From: Firm-08 sp045546995
GTDB lineage: Bacteria; Bacillota; Clostridia; Oscillospirales; QAKW01
Length of the DNA: 19,773 nucleotides
Assembly: GCA_045546995.1 (NCBI GenBank)
Contig: JAZQDW010000073.1
Location: 1 to 19,773, forward strand
Reading direction: 5' to 3'
The notes below the pieces were generated by a model, which worked only from the letters and a program-made list of their open reading frames with translations, did no database searches and was not told the DNA's origin. Made by a program: the position numbers and the translations under genes. Below are positions 6,434 through 13,825 of this stretch, piece after piece (positions within the stretch are counted from its first letter, which is position 1; the number at the start of each line of letters is the position of its first letter).

Positions 6434-7789
6434 ATGATACGATTGCAGGACATTCAAGATGCGTTGCTCCCGGTGGTTGGCTGGGCGCAGGACTACAACC
6501 CGCAGAACCAGATTGACGGGGCGTTATGCGAGAGCGAAAGCGGGCTGACGTTCCAGGGGGCGCATCCGCTTGTCACGTTGGCGAACATCCGTGCAATTAT
6601 GCCGGATGATTACCTGTATAAATACCCCGCTTGGAATCAAATTTTGAGTTACAAGAAAGGAGCGAAGGTGCGCCATAACAATATCGTGTGGATTGCCACC
6701 CGGGACAATGTCGGCGAGGAGCCGAAGGCTGGGGATTTCAACCAGGATTTCAATCAGGACTATGCGACGACAAACGATGCGTGGGTGGTCTACAATGCGC
6801 TTTCGGATTTCGTGCGCAATCTCACAATCAACGGCATTAACACGGCAGTCCAGCAGTTCATTCAGGAAAAGCAGCTGCGCGAGGAAACGAAGAATCTCCT
6901 TGAACGCAGGACGTTCTTTGACGGTGCTGCGAGGCTGGCCGCGACAATCGACCCTATGGGGAAGATTGTAGGCTTTGAAATCGTGCCCGTCCGGGCGATG
7001 GGGGTTACGACGAAGATCGAGCGAATCGGCCTGCAAATGGTGGGTGCGACGGGCAAGGTCAAGTTGTACCTCTTCCACTCTTCGCAGGTCGCTCCGATGC
7101 GCACTATCGAGGTGGAGTTTACGAACACGAACGGGGGCTTTCAGTGGTTCACCCCATCCGAGCCGATATACCTTCCCTATATCGCCAGCGGCGACGGGGA
7201 CGGGAACGATGCCGGGGGCGCGTGGTTCCTTTGCTACAATCAAAATGAACTGCCGGCAGGGATGCAGGCGTTGAACGTGTCGAAGGATTGGTCGAGCGAG
7301 CCTTGCCAGACTTGCCTCGGAGGATCGATTGAATCTTGGCGGCAGATGACAAAATATTTGCAGGTGTCGCCTTTCGGCATCCACGCACCTGCGGATTTCG
7401 CGCAATATCCCGAGATGTTCGATATCGGCAGGATTGGCTACACGAACACGATGAACTACGGGATGAACGTGGAGATTTCCGTGGGGTGCGACCTGACGGA
7501 CTTCATCATTTCGCAGCGGCAGATTTTCGCGTCGGTAATCCAAAAGCAGGTGGCGGCGAACATCCTCCGCACGATTGCGATGAATCCCGACGTGCGCGTC
7601 AACCGCAATCAGGTGAATGTGACGCGGGATGAAATCCTCTATGAGCTGGACGGAGCCCCGACGGGGCGCGTGTCCGGCCTTGTGTATGAGTTGTCGCAGG
7701 CATACAAGGCCCTTTCGCTGGATACACGGGGGCTTGACCGCGTTTGCTTGCAATGTAACAACCACGGTGTGAAATATCGTACAGTTTAA
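6434..7789 (+). CDS. Head-tail connector-region protein with sugar-binding-like segment
   Basis: The product is 451 aa and the first gene after the capsid terminator. Three parts can be seen. Residues 1-70 are mixed. Residues about 72-120 hold a Y-x2-G-x2-V-x8-A pattern (SYKKGAKVRHNNIVWIATRD) ending in W-x2-Y, reminiscent of small CBM5/12-like chitin-binding domains, with an embedded DFNQDFNQDY repeat. From about 180 to 300 comes a beta-sandwich-like stretch (IERIGLQMVGATGKVKLYLF; VEFTNTNGGFQWFTPSEPIY). The C-terminal part contains helices (DFIISQRQIFASVIQKQVAA) that could be the assembly interface. Its position suggests a neck or adaptor protein, possibly a surface-exposed one. I do not recognise a named family. 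Confidence 0.55.
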   Translation: MIRLQDIQDALLPVVGWAQDYNPQNQIDGALCESESGLTFQGAHPLVTLANIRAIMPDDYLYKYPAWNQILSYKKGAKVRHNNIVWIATRDNVGEEPKAGDFNQDFNQDYATTNDAWVVYNALSDFVRNLTINGINTAVQQFIQEKQLREETKNLLERRTFFDGAARLAATIDPMGKIVGFEIVPVRAMGVTTKIERIGLQMVGATGKVKLYLFHSSQVAPMRTIEVEFTNTNGGFQWFTPSEPIYLPYIASGDGDGNDAGGAWFLCYNQNELPAGMQALNVSKDWSSEPCQTCLGGSIESWRQMTKYLQVSPFGIHAPADFAQYPEMFDIGRIGYTNTMNYGMNVEISVGCDLTDFIISQRQIFASVIQKQVAANILRTIAMNPDVRVNRNQVNVTRDEILYELDGAPTGRVSGLVYELSQAYKALSLDTRGLDRVCLQCNNHGVKYRTV

Positions 7790-7808
7790 TTATTAAAATT
7801 TTTGAATT

Positions 7809-8221
7809 ATGACAAAGCAGGAAATCAAAGAGGCCATTGCGAAAGGAATCGCAGGTCAGGGAACAAATGTGGATGGGGGGGGTATCTTCCTAAAATCTTG
7901 GAGGCGATAGTCGACGCAATCCCGGAGGGGGCAAGCCCCGTTGCGCCGGAGCCCAAGATTTTTATTGGAGAGACTATGCCTTTTGACGATTATACGGCTG
8001 AACAGGCTGCGGAATCTTTGCAAATTACGGTTGACGAACTCGACGAAATTCCAAATCAATTGGTGATTAGGATAAACAATGAAGTATACACCAGAATTTG
8101 TGTGGACCGAGATGGTACCGGTACTTGGAGCGCAATATTTGGCACGTCAAATACATCTCTTCATTGCCAAATAGGTTATATTTCGAGCACAAACATGTAT
8201 TATTTGACAGAACCACTTTAA
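7809..8221 (+). CDS. Phase-variable surface/fibre-like protein 1, out of frame as sequenced (G8)
   Basis: From ATG 7809 the frame reads MTKQEIKEAIAKGIAGQGTN, then V-D and a run of eight Gs, and ends at TAG 7908-7910 after 33 codons. One extra G (nine) would continue in frame through YLPKILEAIVDAIPEG to TAA 8219-8221, giving 137 aa. The second part is AT-rich (about 33% GC in one sampled line) and beta-like (QLVIRINNEVYTRICVDRDG), with a Pro/Glu linker (ASPVAPEPKIF). An internal in-frame ATG at 7976 could give a short product. The same N-terminal module and tract recur at 19683. The location among neck genes and the modular architecture suggest a head fibre, whisker or other appendage; this is inference. 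A -1 ribosomal frameshift or a sequencing error in the homopolymer are alternatives. Confidence 0.72.
7875..7882 (+). repeat. Homopolymeric G8 tract (probable phase-variation tract)
   Basis: Eight consecutive Gs lie between GTGGAT and TATCTTCCTAAAATC inside the gene at 7809. As sequenced, the tract puts the gene out of frame by one base short; nine Gs would restore the full frame. Confidence 0.8.
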
Positions 8222-8324
8222 GCGAAAACCGCGTATAACGGGCGCGAAACTCAAAAATGATAAATTCCTTATCTTTTGGGTATAACGCCCGGAAAACGCC
8301 CAAAAGCGGCCAAAAACAAGAAAT
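8222..8324 (+). other. AT-rich gap with TATAACG repeats and an inverted repeat
   Basis: This 103-base gap holds GTATAACGGGCG (8233-8244) and GTATAACGCCCG (8280-8291), a repeated motif whose core TATAACG also occurs before the tape measure gene (10798). An 8-bp perfect inverted repeat, CTTTTGGG (8273-8280) and CCCAAAAG (8299-8306), surrounds the second copy. There is no T run, so a terminator is unlikely. TATCTTTTG at 8270-8278 is one base away from a -7 promoter element. No function is established. Confidence 0.35.
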
Positions 8325-8843
8325 ATGGGAATACTTGAAGATTTGCGAAACCGAGTGCAGCGGGTGAATGACGGGATGCGTTCCGGGGAGATAATCCGGG
8401 ACGTGGTTGTCAGGCATCCGGGCGACATATTGGATTTGCAAAAAAGGCAGTTGTTCCAAGGTTTGACCGCGAACGGAGAGGATATCCGCCCGTATTATTC
8501 GGAAGACCTGAAACCGGGCGGATATTTCCATTCCGTTGAATCTGCGAGACGATATGCCGAATGGAAATTGTCCGGCATCCGCTATCCATACAGCGCGCAG
8601 CGCAACCCGGATGCGCCGAACCTGTATGTCAACGGCAAGTTCCACGATGAACTCGGGGTGGAGTTCGGCTCGGACGCGGTAGGGGTGGTCGGTACGACGG
8701 CCTATGCGCGGAACATCATCGCGAAATATGGTGTCGGCACTTTCGGCCTGATGATGGCAAATTGGATGGTTATATTCGTCGAACGTGGCGCATATAACGA
8801 ACTGATGGAGAATTTGAAAACAAGACTTTATGGCAACAATTAA
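8325..8843 (+). CDS. Neck / tail-completion protein (HK97 gp10-like, tentative)
   Basis: The product is 172 aa. The N-terminus is helical (MGILEDLRNRVQRVNDGM). The middle has a recurring phage pattern (RPYYSEDLKPGGYFHSVESA; NPDAPNLYVNGKFHDELGVE), and the end, EFGSDAVGVVGTTAYARNI followed by a Gly-rich helix, is compatible with the small beta-barrel tail-completion or head-closure proteins that lie between capsid and tail genes. Function is inferred from position and size; I recall similar proteins in Bacteroidota phages without a defined role. It overlaps the next gene by 14 bases, suggesting coupled translation. Confidence 0.55.
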   Translation: MGILEDLRNRVQRVNDGMRSGEIIRDVVVRHPGDILDLQKRQLFQGLTANGEDIRPYYSEDLKPGGYFHSVESARRYAEWKLSGIRYPYSAQRNPDAPNLYVNGKFHDELGVEFGSDAVGVVGTTAYARNIIAKYGVGTFGLMMANWMVIFVERGAYNELMENLKTRLYGNN

Positions 8844-9423
8844 CGCACCTGTAATTCCCGACGCGGTTATGCTTGACCGGGTGTTGGGAGAAATCCAGAA
8901 CGGGCTGGTTGAAAACATCGGCTGGCTGGATGCCGCCTTCGGCAAGGCGCAGCGGCTTACGAAGATGATGAACGGGAAAAACATCGTCACGCCCAACGTA
9001 TATTGCGGAGGGTGGCAGGGACACGGCCCGAACGACTATATTGAAGTGTCGCCGGATTCCAAAATAGGCAACTTCTCGTTCTTTGAGGTGGACGACCCGC
9101 AGACGATTGACGCAGGCCCCTGGGCGCGGGAGGTCTCTGCACCTTTCGCGCTGATTGTTTGGTTCGACCTGACAAGGGTGTACGGGGTGGCGGACAATCG
9201 CAACACCGAGAGGTTGAAAGCCGAGATCCTGCACGTGCTGAACGGGCGCGCCGGGTGGCACTTGACGGATGGCCGCATAGCCATCAACCGCATCTTTGAG
9301 AGGGCCGAGAACATTTATCGTGGATATACGTTGTCGGAAATTGATAATCAATTCCTGATGCATCCCTTTGCTGGTTTCCGCTTTGAGGGTGTGCTGGAAT
9401 TCAATGAATTGTGTTTTGAGTGA
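8830..9423 (+). CDS. Tail-terminator / tail-completion-like protein
   Basis: The product is 197 aa, soluble, with no membrane segment. The N-terminal helix (AVMLDRVLGEIQNGLVENIG) is followed by beta-rich segments (APFALIVWFDLTRVYGV) and ends in a conserved-looking pattern, YTLSEIDNQFLMHPFAGFRF. The size and the position between a gp10-like protein and the tail chaperones match the tail terminator that caps the tube end and joins the neck. The ATG at 8830 lies inside the last codons of the previous gene, and TGA overlaps the next ATG by one base (TGATG at 9421-9425), so the genes are translationally coupled. Homology to the gpU family is not demonstrated. A major tail protein is a less likely alternative. 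Confidence 0.5.
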   Translation: MATINAPVIPDAVMLDRVLGEIQNGLVENIGWLDAAFGKAQRLTKMMNGKNIVTPNVYCGGWQGHGPNDYIEVSPDSKIGNFSFFEVDDPQTIDAGPWAREVSAPFALIVWFDLTRVYGVADNRNTERLKAEILHVLNGRAGWHLTDGRIAINRIFERAENIYRGYTLSEIDNQFLMHPFAGFRFEGVLEFNELCFE

Positions 9424-9722
9424 TGGAATATGAATTGACAAAGACAAATTTGCACATCTCCAATTCGTGCAAGGTGCACAAGTGGGATATGCGCAAGGAA
9501 CTGAAAGAGATAGCCGCCGATGCTAATGAATCGGACGTGCAGACGGACGTTTTCAAACGTTCGTTTTTCTCGTTAAAAATGGAATGGATAGCGCACAATT
9601 TCCTTTACAAGATAGGATACAAGCGCGACCAGACGAAGGACGTGGATTTGGACAATCCTTGCGACCACCCGGAATGGCTTTATATCATTTGTGGACTTTT
9701 AGTTTGGATTTTCGTATGGTAG
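9423..9722 (+). CDS. Small hypothetical protein with C-terminal membrane segment
   Basis: I chose ATG 9423, giving 99 aa, because it overlaps the preceding stop as TGATG; a GTG three bases upstream is possible. The product is charged and helical (DMRKELKEIAADANESDVQT), with a hydrophobic C-terminus rich in aromatic residues (WLYIICGLLVWIFVW) that looks like a membrane anchor. It overlaps the next, also hydrophobic, gene by 7 bases. No family is recognised. Placement just before the chaperones suggests a tail or host-interaction accessory rather than a core structural protein. Confidence 0.6.
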   Translation: MEYELTKTNLHISNSCKVHKWDMRKELKEIAADANESDVQTDVFKRSFFSLKMEWIAHNFLYKIGYKRDQTKDVDLDNPCDHPEWLYIICGLLVWIFVW

Positions 9723-9976
9723 AATTCATTTGCTGGGTGGCCGTAGTGGCATTGTCGGCTGCTTTCTTCCTTGGCCTCGCGTCGAAGTGGGGATGGCTGG
9801 AATGGGCGCAGGTACACGCGCCGAGTGATTTCCTGCACGAATTGCTTTCGTGCAAATTTTGCTGTTCGTTCCACGCATCAATGATAATTTCGTTAACTTT
9901 GTGTGTGGTGACCGGGCATCTTTATCTGCTGCTGGTGCCGATATGTTCAACAGTCATAACGCGAGAACTTTGGTAA
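9716..9976 (+). CDS. Small membrane protein with CKFCC motif
   Basis: The product is 86 aa from ATG 9716. The frame is open further upstream to 9584, but that part overlaps the previous gene and I leave it out. Two or three hydrophobic segments are present: residues about 3-21 (EFICWVAVVALSAAFFLGL), 52-66 and 67-82. Between the first two lies a polar stretch, SDFLHELLSCKFCCSFHASM, with a C-x2-C-C motif and two histidines that could bind a metal. I recall similar small membrane proteins in Bacteroidota phages at this place, with no known function. Unlike a holin it lies inside the tail gene cluster, away from the amidase. It ends one base before the chaperone start. Confidence 0.6.
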   Translation: MVEFICWVAVVALSAAFFLGLASKWGWLEWAQVHAPSDFLHELLSCKFCCSFHASMIISLTLCVVTGHLYLLLVPICSTVITRELW

Positions 9977-9977
9977 T

Positions 9978-10385
9978 ATGCGGACAGTAAAAATTGGGAA
10001 ACACACGGTTGAAATGTACGACACGATTGACGAGCTGCCAATCGTGCGCTTTCACAAATACCAGAAGATGCTGCTGATAGACGCGGGCATCGGTGCGGAC
10101 ATTGCCGCCTTCGACCAGCGCATCGAGAGGGTGCGCCGGTTCCTCGCGGCGGGGCAGGCCGACAAGGCCGGACAGGAGCTGGAGAATCTGCGCCAATGCG
10201 TCTATTTCATCCAAACGGGTGTCTGCCCCAAGCATCGGGCATTCGCTGCGCTGGTAACGAAGATTGACGGGCAGAGATTTGAGGACGTTTCGGACGATTC
10301 GTTGAATGCCATTTTGGAGAAGTTGAACGATACCTCGGAAAAGGAACTTGCCGCCCAGCTGGATGCGGTCAAAAAAAAAAATTGA
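9978..10385 (+). CDS. Tail assembly chaperone, short form (lambda G analogue)
   Basis: The product is 135 aa, starting MRTVKIGKHTVEMYDTIDEL, soluble and mostly helical. It ends in KKKN and TGA at a run of eleven As (10371-10381). Its position directly upstream of the tape measure, followed by a second small ORF in another frame joined at a slippery run, is the signature of the tail chaperone pair (G and GT in lambda) that binds the tape measure during tube assembly. No catalytic motif is seen and sequence similarity to lambda G is not evident. I infer the role from synteny and the frameshift arrangement. I recall similar proteins with this IGKHTV start in Bacteroidota phages. Confidence 0.72.
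   Translation: MRTVKIGKHTVEMYDTIDELPIVRFHKYQKMLLIDAGIGADIAAFDQRIERVRRFLAAGQADKAGQELENLRQCVYFIQTGVCPKHRAFAALVTKIDGQRFEDVSDDSLNAILEKLNDTSEKELAAQLDAVKKKN
10371..10381 (+). promoter_or_regulatory. A11 slippery run joining the two tail chaperone frames
   Basis: Eleven As (after GTC, before TTGACGG) span the end of the short chaperone. The zero frame reads AAA AAA AAA AAT TGA. The downstream frame, IDGELMLYFPALF, is reached by +1 or -2 ribosomal slippage, or by RNA polymerase slippage that drops one A or adds two. The fusion would be about 261-262 aa. Confidence 0.65.
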
Positions 10386-10395
10386 CGGGGAACTG

Positions 10396-10764
10396 ATGTT
10401 GTATTTCCCGGCCCTGTTCAACGATTCCGAGGTCAAGGAATATTACGACCTACTGCGCAAGCGCACGTTGGAGATCCTGAACGGCATAGCGGCGGGGGAG
10501 AGCAACCCCGGAGCGACGGAGGTCGTGGAAAAGTTGACAACCTCGCTGATAACCTATTCCAACCCCAAGACATTCTCGGGTGCGGAGAGCGCGGAAATCC
10601 AATTCGACCGCCAATTTGAGAATTTGTGCTTGGTTTTGTCCGAGCAGCTGCACGTCAAACCGAAAGATTATACAGTTTTGGAGTTCTACAACGCGTTTGA
10701 TTTTGTGAAGGAACGGGCGAGGCAGGTCGAAAAAGCGCAGAAACGGGCCAATTTTGGCCGTTAA
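10396..10764 (+). CDS. Tail assembly chaperone, frameshift extension (lambda T analogue)
   Basis: This is the second chaperone part. The frame is open from upstream of the A run and contains DGELMLYFPALFNDSEVKEY; I mark it from the first internal ATG, 10396, which has no clear ribosome site. Expressed by slippage at 10371-10381, it would form a fusion starting at 9978. The region is helical (LLRKRTLEILNGIAAGESNP; LEFYNAFDFVKERARQVEKA). In lambda-type phages the fused form is rare and essential, with the T part contacting tail tube subunits. It ends 71 bases before the tape measure gene. Independent translation from 10396 cannot be excluded. Confidence 0.68.
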   Translation: MLYFPALFNDSEVKEYYDLLRKRTLEILNGIAAGESNPGATEVVEKLTTSLITYSNPKTFSGAESAEIQFDRQFENLCLVLSEQLHVKPKDYTVLEFYNAFDFVKERARQVEKAQKRANFGR

Positions 10765-10797
10765 GGGGTAAAGCGGTACAATTTACCATTTGAAGAT

Positions 10798-10822
10798 TAT
10801 AACGCCGTTATACGGCCTTTTT
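10798..10822 (+). terminator. Overlapping hairpins before the tape measure gene (terminator- or attenuator-like)
   Basis: Two short stems cannot form together: TATAAC/GTTATA (10798-10803 with 10807-10812), and GCCGT/ACGGC (10804-10808 with 10812-10816). The second is followed by CTTTTT (10817-10822), terminator-like but with only five base pairs. The hairpin lies 13 bases before ATG 10836 and could reduce, time or attenuate tape measure expression. Confidence 0.4.
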
Positions 10823-10835
10823 AGCAAAAATAACT

Positions 10836-13820
10836 ATGGACAATCCGAATCCGATTTTTTACAGGGACTTAATCACTCCGGATGGCTCAATCACCGACCT
10901 GATTGCGCAACTCGATGCGCTGATTGCGAAATATGAATCTATGAAGTCGAAGATTCAAAGCGCGGCGGCGGAGACGGCTAAAAGTATGTCGTCGGTTTCT
11001 GGGGCCACGGACGACCAGCGGAAGAGCATAGCCTTGAGTACGGAGGCATCGGAAAAGTTGCTGGCGGAGTATCGCGCCATCAATGATGAGCTGATGCAGA
11101 CGAAGAGGGCGCAGGCGGAGGCGAACGCAGTCAATCGGGAATATACCCAGATTGCCAAACTTGTAACGGAACTGAATTCGGCCAAAGAAGGGTCATACAA
11201 GCAGCTTTCCGCCCAATACAGACTGAACAAGATTGAGCTGAACAAAATGAGCGAGGCTGAGCGTAAGGGCACGGAATATGGGCGCAAGCTGGAGGCGGAG
11301 AGCAAGGCGATATACGAGAGGATGAACGACTTGCAGAAGGCGACCGGGAAGGCGCAGTTGCAGGTCGGCCAATACGAACGCGCCCTGGGGGGTGCGCTGG
11401 GTGTCAACCAGATCTTCGTGCGCGTGCTGACGGATAGCGGCGAGGCACAAAAGACCTTCAACGGCATAATGGCTGCAATCAAAAGCCCGGTGGGAATTGC
11501 AATCGGTGTGATCGGCGCGTTGACTGCCGCATATAAATTGTTCAAGGGTGCAATTCACGAAACGCAGCAGACGGGCGATGCGTTCGACCGGGAAATGGCC
11601 GGGTGGAGCGCAACGTGGGAAGTATTCCAAAAATCCGTATCGGCCGTTGATTTCCGCGCGTTCATAGCCGGTGCCCGGGATGCGATGATAGCAGGGCGGA
11701 ACTTGAAGGCCGTGCTGGACGAAACGTTTGAAAGGACGAACAGTGTGCGAATTCTCCGGGCGTCAATGAGCCAAGAGAATGCGTTGCTGGAGGAAACGAT
11801 GCGCAACTCAAAATTGTCCTACGACGAGAGGCTGGCCGCAGCGGATCAGTACCTGAAAAATATGCAGCCGATTTATGACCAGGAAACGGAAACGGCGCGC
11901 AGGAATCGTGATGCGCAGCTGGAATATTTGTTTGCGGTGACAAATCGCACGAAATATGCCACGACGGAGGCGCGAGAGGCAGCAAAGCAGGAGTTTGCGG
12001 ACAATATCAAGAATTACAATCTCAACGAGGATTTAATCAAACAGGCGCAGCAATATAATGAGGCGTATGGCAATCTTGCGGCACGACAAAAGGGATACGG
12101 GCAGAATTTGAGCGCGGAAGTGCTGCGCAATAGCCAGACAATCGTGGATGCCGCCGGAGAAGAGGTTAAGGCATTTGCCGCATTTGCGCGCCAATACGGG
12201 TTGACAAAAGATGCGGAAGTGCAAGCTTATGTGGATGCGGAAGTCAAATATCAGGAGGCGCGCGCTGCTGCTTATAATGACCAAAAACGAATTGTCACGA
12301 TGCGCAACAATTTGGAGGCGCAGCAGACGGAAGAGGCGCAGCGCAATGCGGCAGCCCGGGCGAAAGCTGCCGAGGATGCAGCCAAGGCGGAGGCCAAGGC
12401 GGCGGAAGATGCTGCAAAAGCCGAGGCGAAAGCGGCCAAAGATGCAGAGGATGCAAGGAAGAAGGCCATTGCCGACCAGCGCGCCATTCTCAACGCATCA
12501 CTGCAATCCATTCAGTTGCAGATTTCCATCACGGAGAACGGCACGCAGGAAATGCTGGATCTGCGGATGCAGATGATAAACAAGCAGCGCGAAATCGAAT
12601 TGTTTGAGAATGCCAACAAGACCGAGCAGTTGCGCCAGGATGAAAAAGCCATCAATGCGAAGTACGACCGACTGATTTTGCAGGAAACGGCCAAGTTCAA
12701 CACCGAACTCGCAAAGCGCGACCTTGCGGCCCTGCAAGACCGGGCCGATGCGGAGTTTGCCATCATCGACCGCAATGAACGTCAAAAGACCATTTTCCGG
12801 CTCCAGCAGGAAGAGGCGAGATTGCGCGCCGTTCTTGAAATCAACAAGACTGCGGTGGAGAAGATGACGCAGGACGAAGTGGCGGCGATAATGTCGCAAA
12901 TCGCCCTGTTGAAGAAACAACGCCAGACGTTGGGATATGACAATCTTTATGAACTGCTGGGCATCAATCTGGATTCCACGCAGCAGGGTGCGCTGAATAC
13001 GGCCATAGGATCCGTAAAAGATTCCATTTCCTCGCTGGTTGATTCGTGGGGGCAGGTTGCCGAGGCGGCGGCAAACGCAGCCGAGGCGCAGGTGGATGCG
13101 GCGAAGAAGGCATTGGATGCGGAGATCGAGGCGCGGAATGCCGGATATGCCAACAATGTGGAATTAGCGCAGAAAGAGTTGGAGCTGGCCCGAAAGAATC
13201 AGGAGCAGGCATTGCGGGAGAGCGAAAAGGCGCAACGGGCGCAGCTGGCCATTGACACGATTACGCAAACCTCCTCCCTGATAACGGCTACGGCCAATAT
13301 TTGGAAGGCCCTGTCGGGCATTACGGGCATCGGCCCGGCATTGGCAGTGTCCGCCATAGCGACGATGTGGGGGTCTTTCGCCGCTGCGAAGATCAAGGCG
13401 GCGCAGGTGACGAGGCAGACGGAAGAGTATGGCGAAGGAACTGTGGAATTGTTGCAGGGCGGCTCGCACGCCAGCGGGCACGATATTGACTTGGGGGTAA
13501 AGCCCGACGGAACTCGTAGGCGCGCCGAGGGCGGCGAATACTTCGCAGTTATCAACAAGCGCAACTCCCGTCGTTATCGCCACTTGATACCAGATGTCAT
13601 CAACGCCTTTAACAACGGCACATTTGCGGACAAATACCAACGTGCAAATGCCGCGATGGACGGATATGCCGTTCAGCTCTTCGGAAGGGGCACGGACGTG
13701 TCCGCGCTGGAGCGCGACGTTGCTGCAATACGTGAGCAGGGCAACCGTTCGCAATATGTGGACGGGAAGGGCAACACCATCATTCATTACAAGAATTTGA
13801 CACGGAAAATCAAAAACTGA
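10836..13820 (+). CDS. Tape measure protein
   Basis: The product is 994 aa, the largest in the window, helical and Ala/Gln/Glu-rich. Residues 20-180 are predicted coiled coil. A hydrophobic segment lies at about 217-232 (SPVGIAIGVIGALTAAYKLF), then a long helical body with a low-complexity stretch at about 508-542 in which AEDAAKAEAKA is repeated. Another hydrophobic patch near 825-850 (GPALAVSAIATMWGSFAAAK) precedes a C-terminal domain (EGGEYFAVINKRNSRRYRH). Tape measures set tail length and may insert into the host membrane; at the usual 1.5 Angstrom per residue this predicts a tail of roughly 150 nm. It follows the chaperones and precedes the tail-tip genes. No peptidase or muramidase motif was spotted. 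Confidence 0.88.
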   Translation: MDNPNPIFYRDLITPDGSITDLIAQLDALIAKYESMKSKIQSAAAETAKSMSSVSGATDDQRKSIALSTEASEKLLAEYRAINDELMQTKRAQAEANAVNREYTQIAKLVTELNSAKEGSYKQLSAQYRLNKIELNKMSEAERKGTEYGRKLEAESKAIYERMNDLQKATGKAQLQVGQYERALGGALGVNQIFVRVLTDSGEAQKTFNGIMAAIKSPVGIAIGVIGALTAAYKLFKGAIHETQQTGDAFDREMAGWSATWEVFQKSVSAVDFRAFIAGARDAMIAGRNLKAVLDETFERTNSVRILRASMSQENALLEETMRNSKLSYDERLAAADQYLKNMQPIYDQETETARRNRDAQLEYLFAVTNRTKYATTEAREAAKQEFADNIKNYNLNEDLIKQAQQYNEAYGNLAARQKGYGQNLSAEVLRNSQTIVDAAGEEVKAFAAFARQYGLTKDAEVQAYVDAEVKYQEARAAAYNDQKRIVTMRNNLEAQQTEEAQRNAAARAKAAEDAAKAEAKAAEDAAKAEAKAAKDAEDARKKAIADQRAILNASLQSIQLQISITENGTQEMLDLRMQMINKQREIELFENANKTEQLRQDEKAINAKYDRLILQETAKFNTELAKRDLAALQDRADAEFAIIDRNERQKTIFRLQQEEARLRAVLEINKTAVEKMTQDEVAAIMSQIALLKKQRQTLGYDNLYELLGINLDSTQQGALNTAIGSVKDSISSLVDSWGQVAEAAANAAEAQVDAAKKALDAEIEARNAGYANNVELAQKELELARKNQEQALRESEKAQRAQLAIDTITQTSSLITATANIWKALSGITGIGPALAVSAIATMWGSFAAAKIKAAQVTRQTEEYGEGTVELLQGGSHASGHDIDLGVKPDGTRRRAEGGEYFAVINKRNSRRYRHLIPDVINAFNNGTFADKYQRANAAMDGYAVQLFGRGTDVSALERDVAAIREQGNRSQYVDGKGNTIIHYKNLTRKIKN

Positions 13821-13825
13821 AAGCG

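Noticed and set aside
7802..7874. Reading the 7809 gene from a TTG at 7802 in the downstream frame without any frameshift
   Set aside because: The peptide it gives (MNYDKAGNQRGHCERNRR) has no resemblance to anything, while the frame from ATG 7809 matches the second copy at 19683 in 19 of 22 residues.
9584..9715. Upstream extension of the CKFCC membrane protein frame
   Set aside because: It lies inside the preceding gene, and ATG 9716 followed by a hydrophobic segment is a better start.
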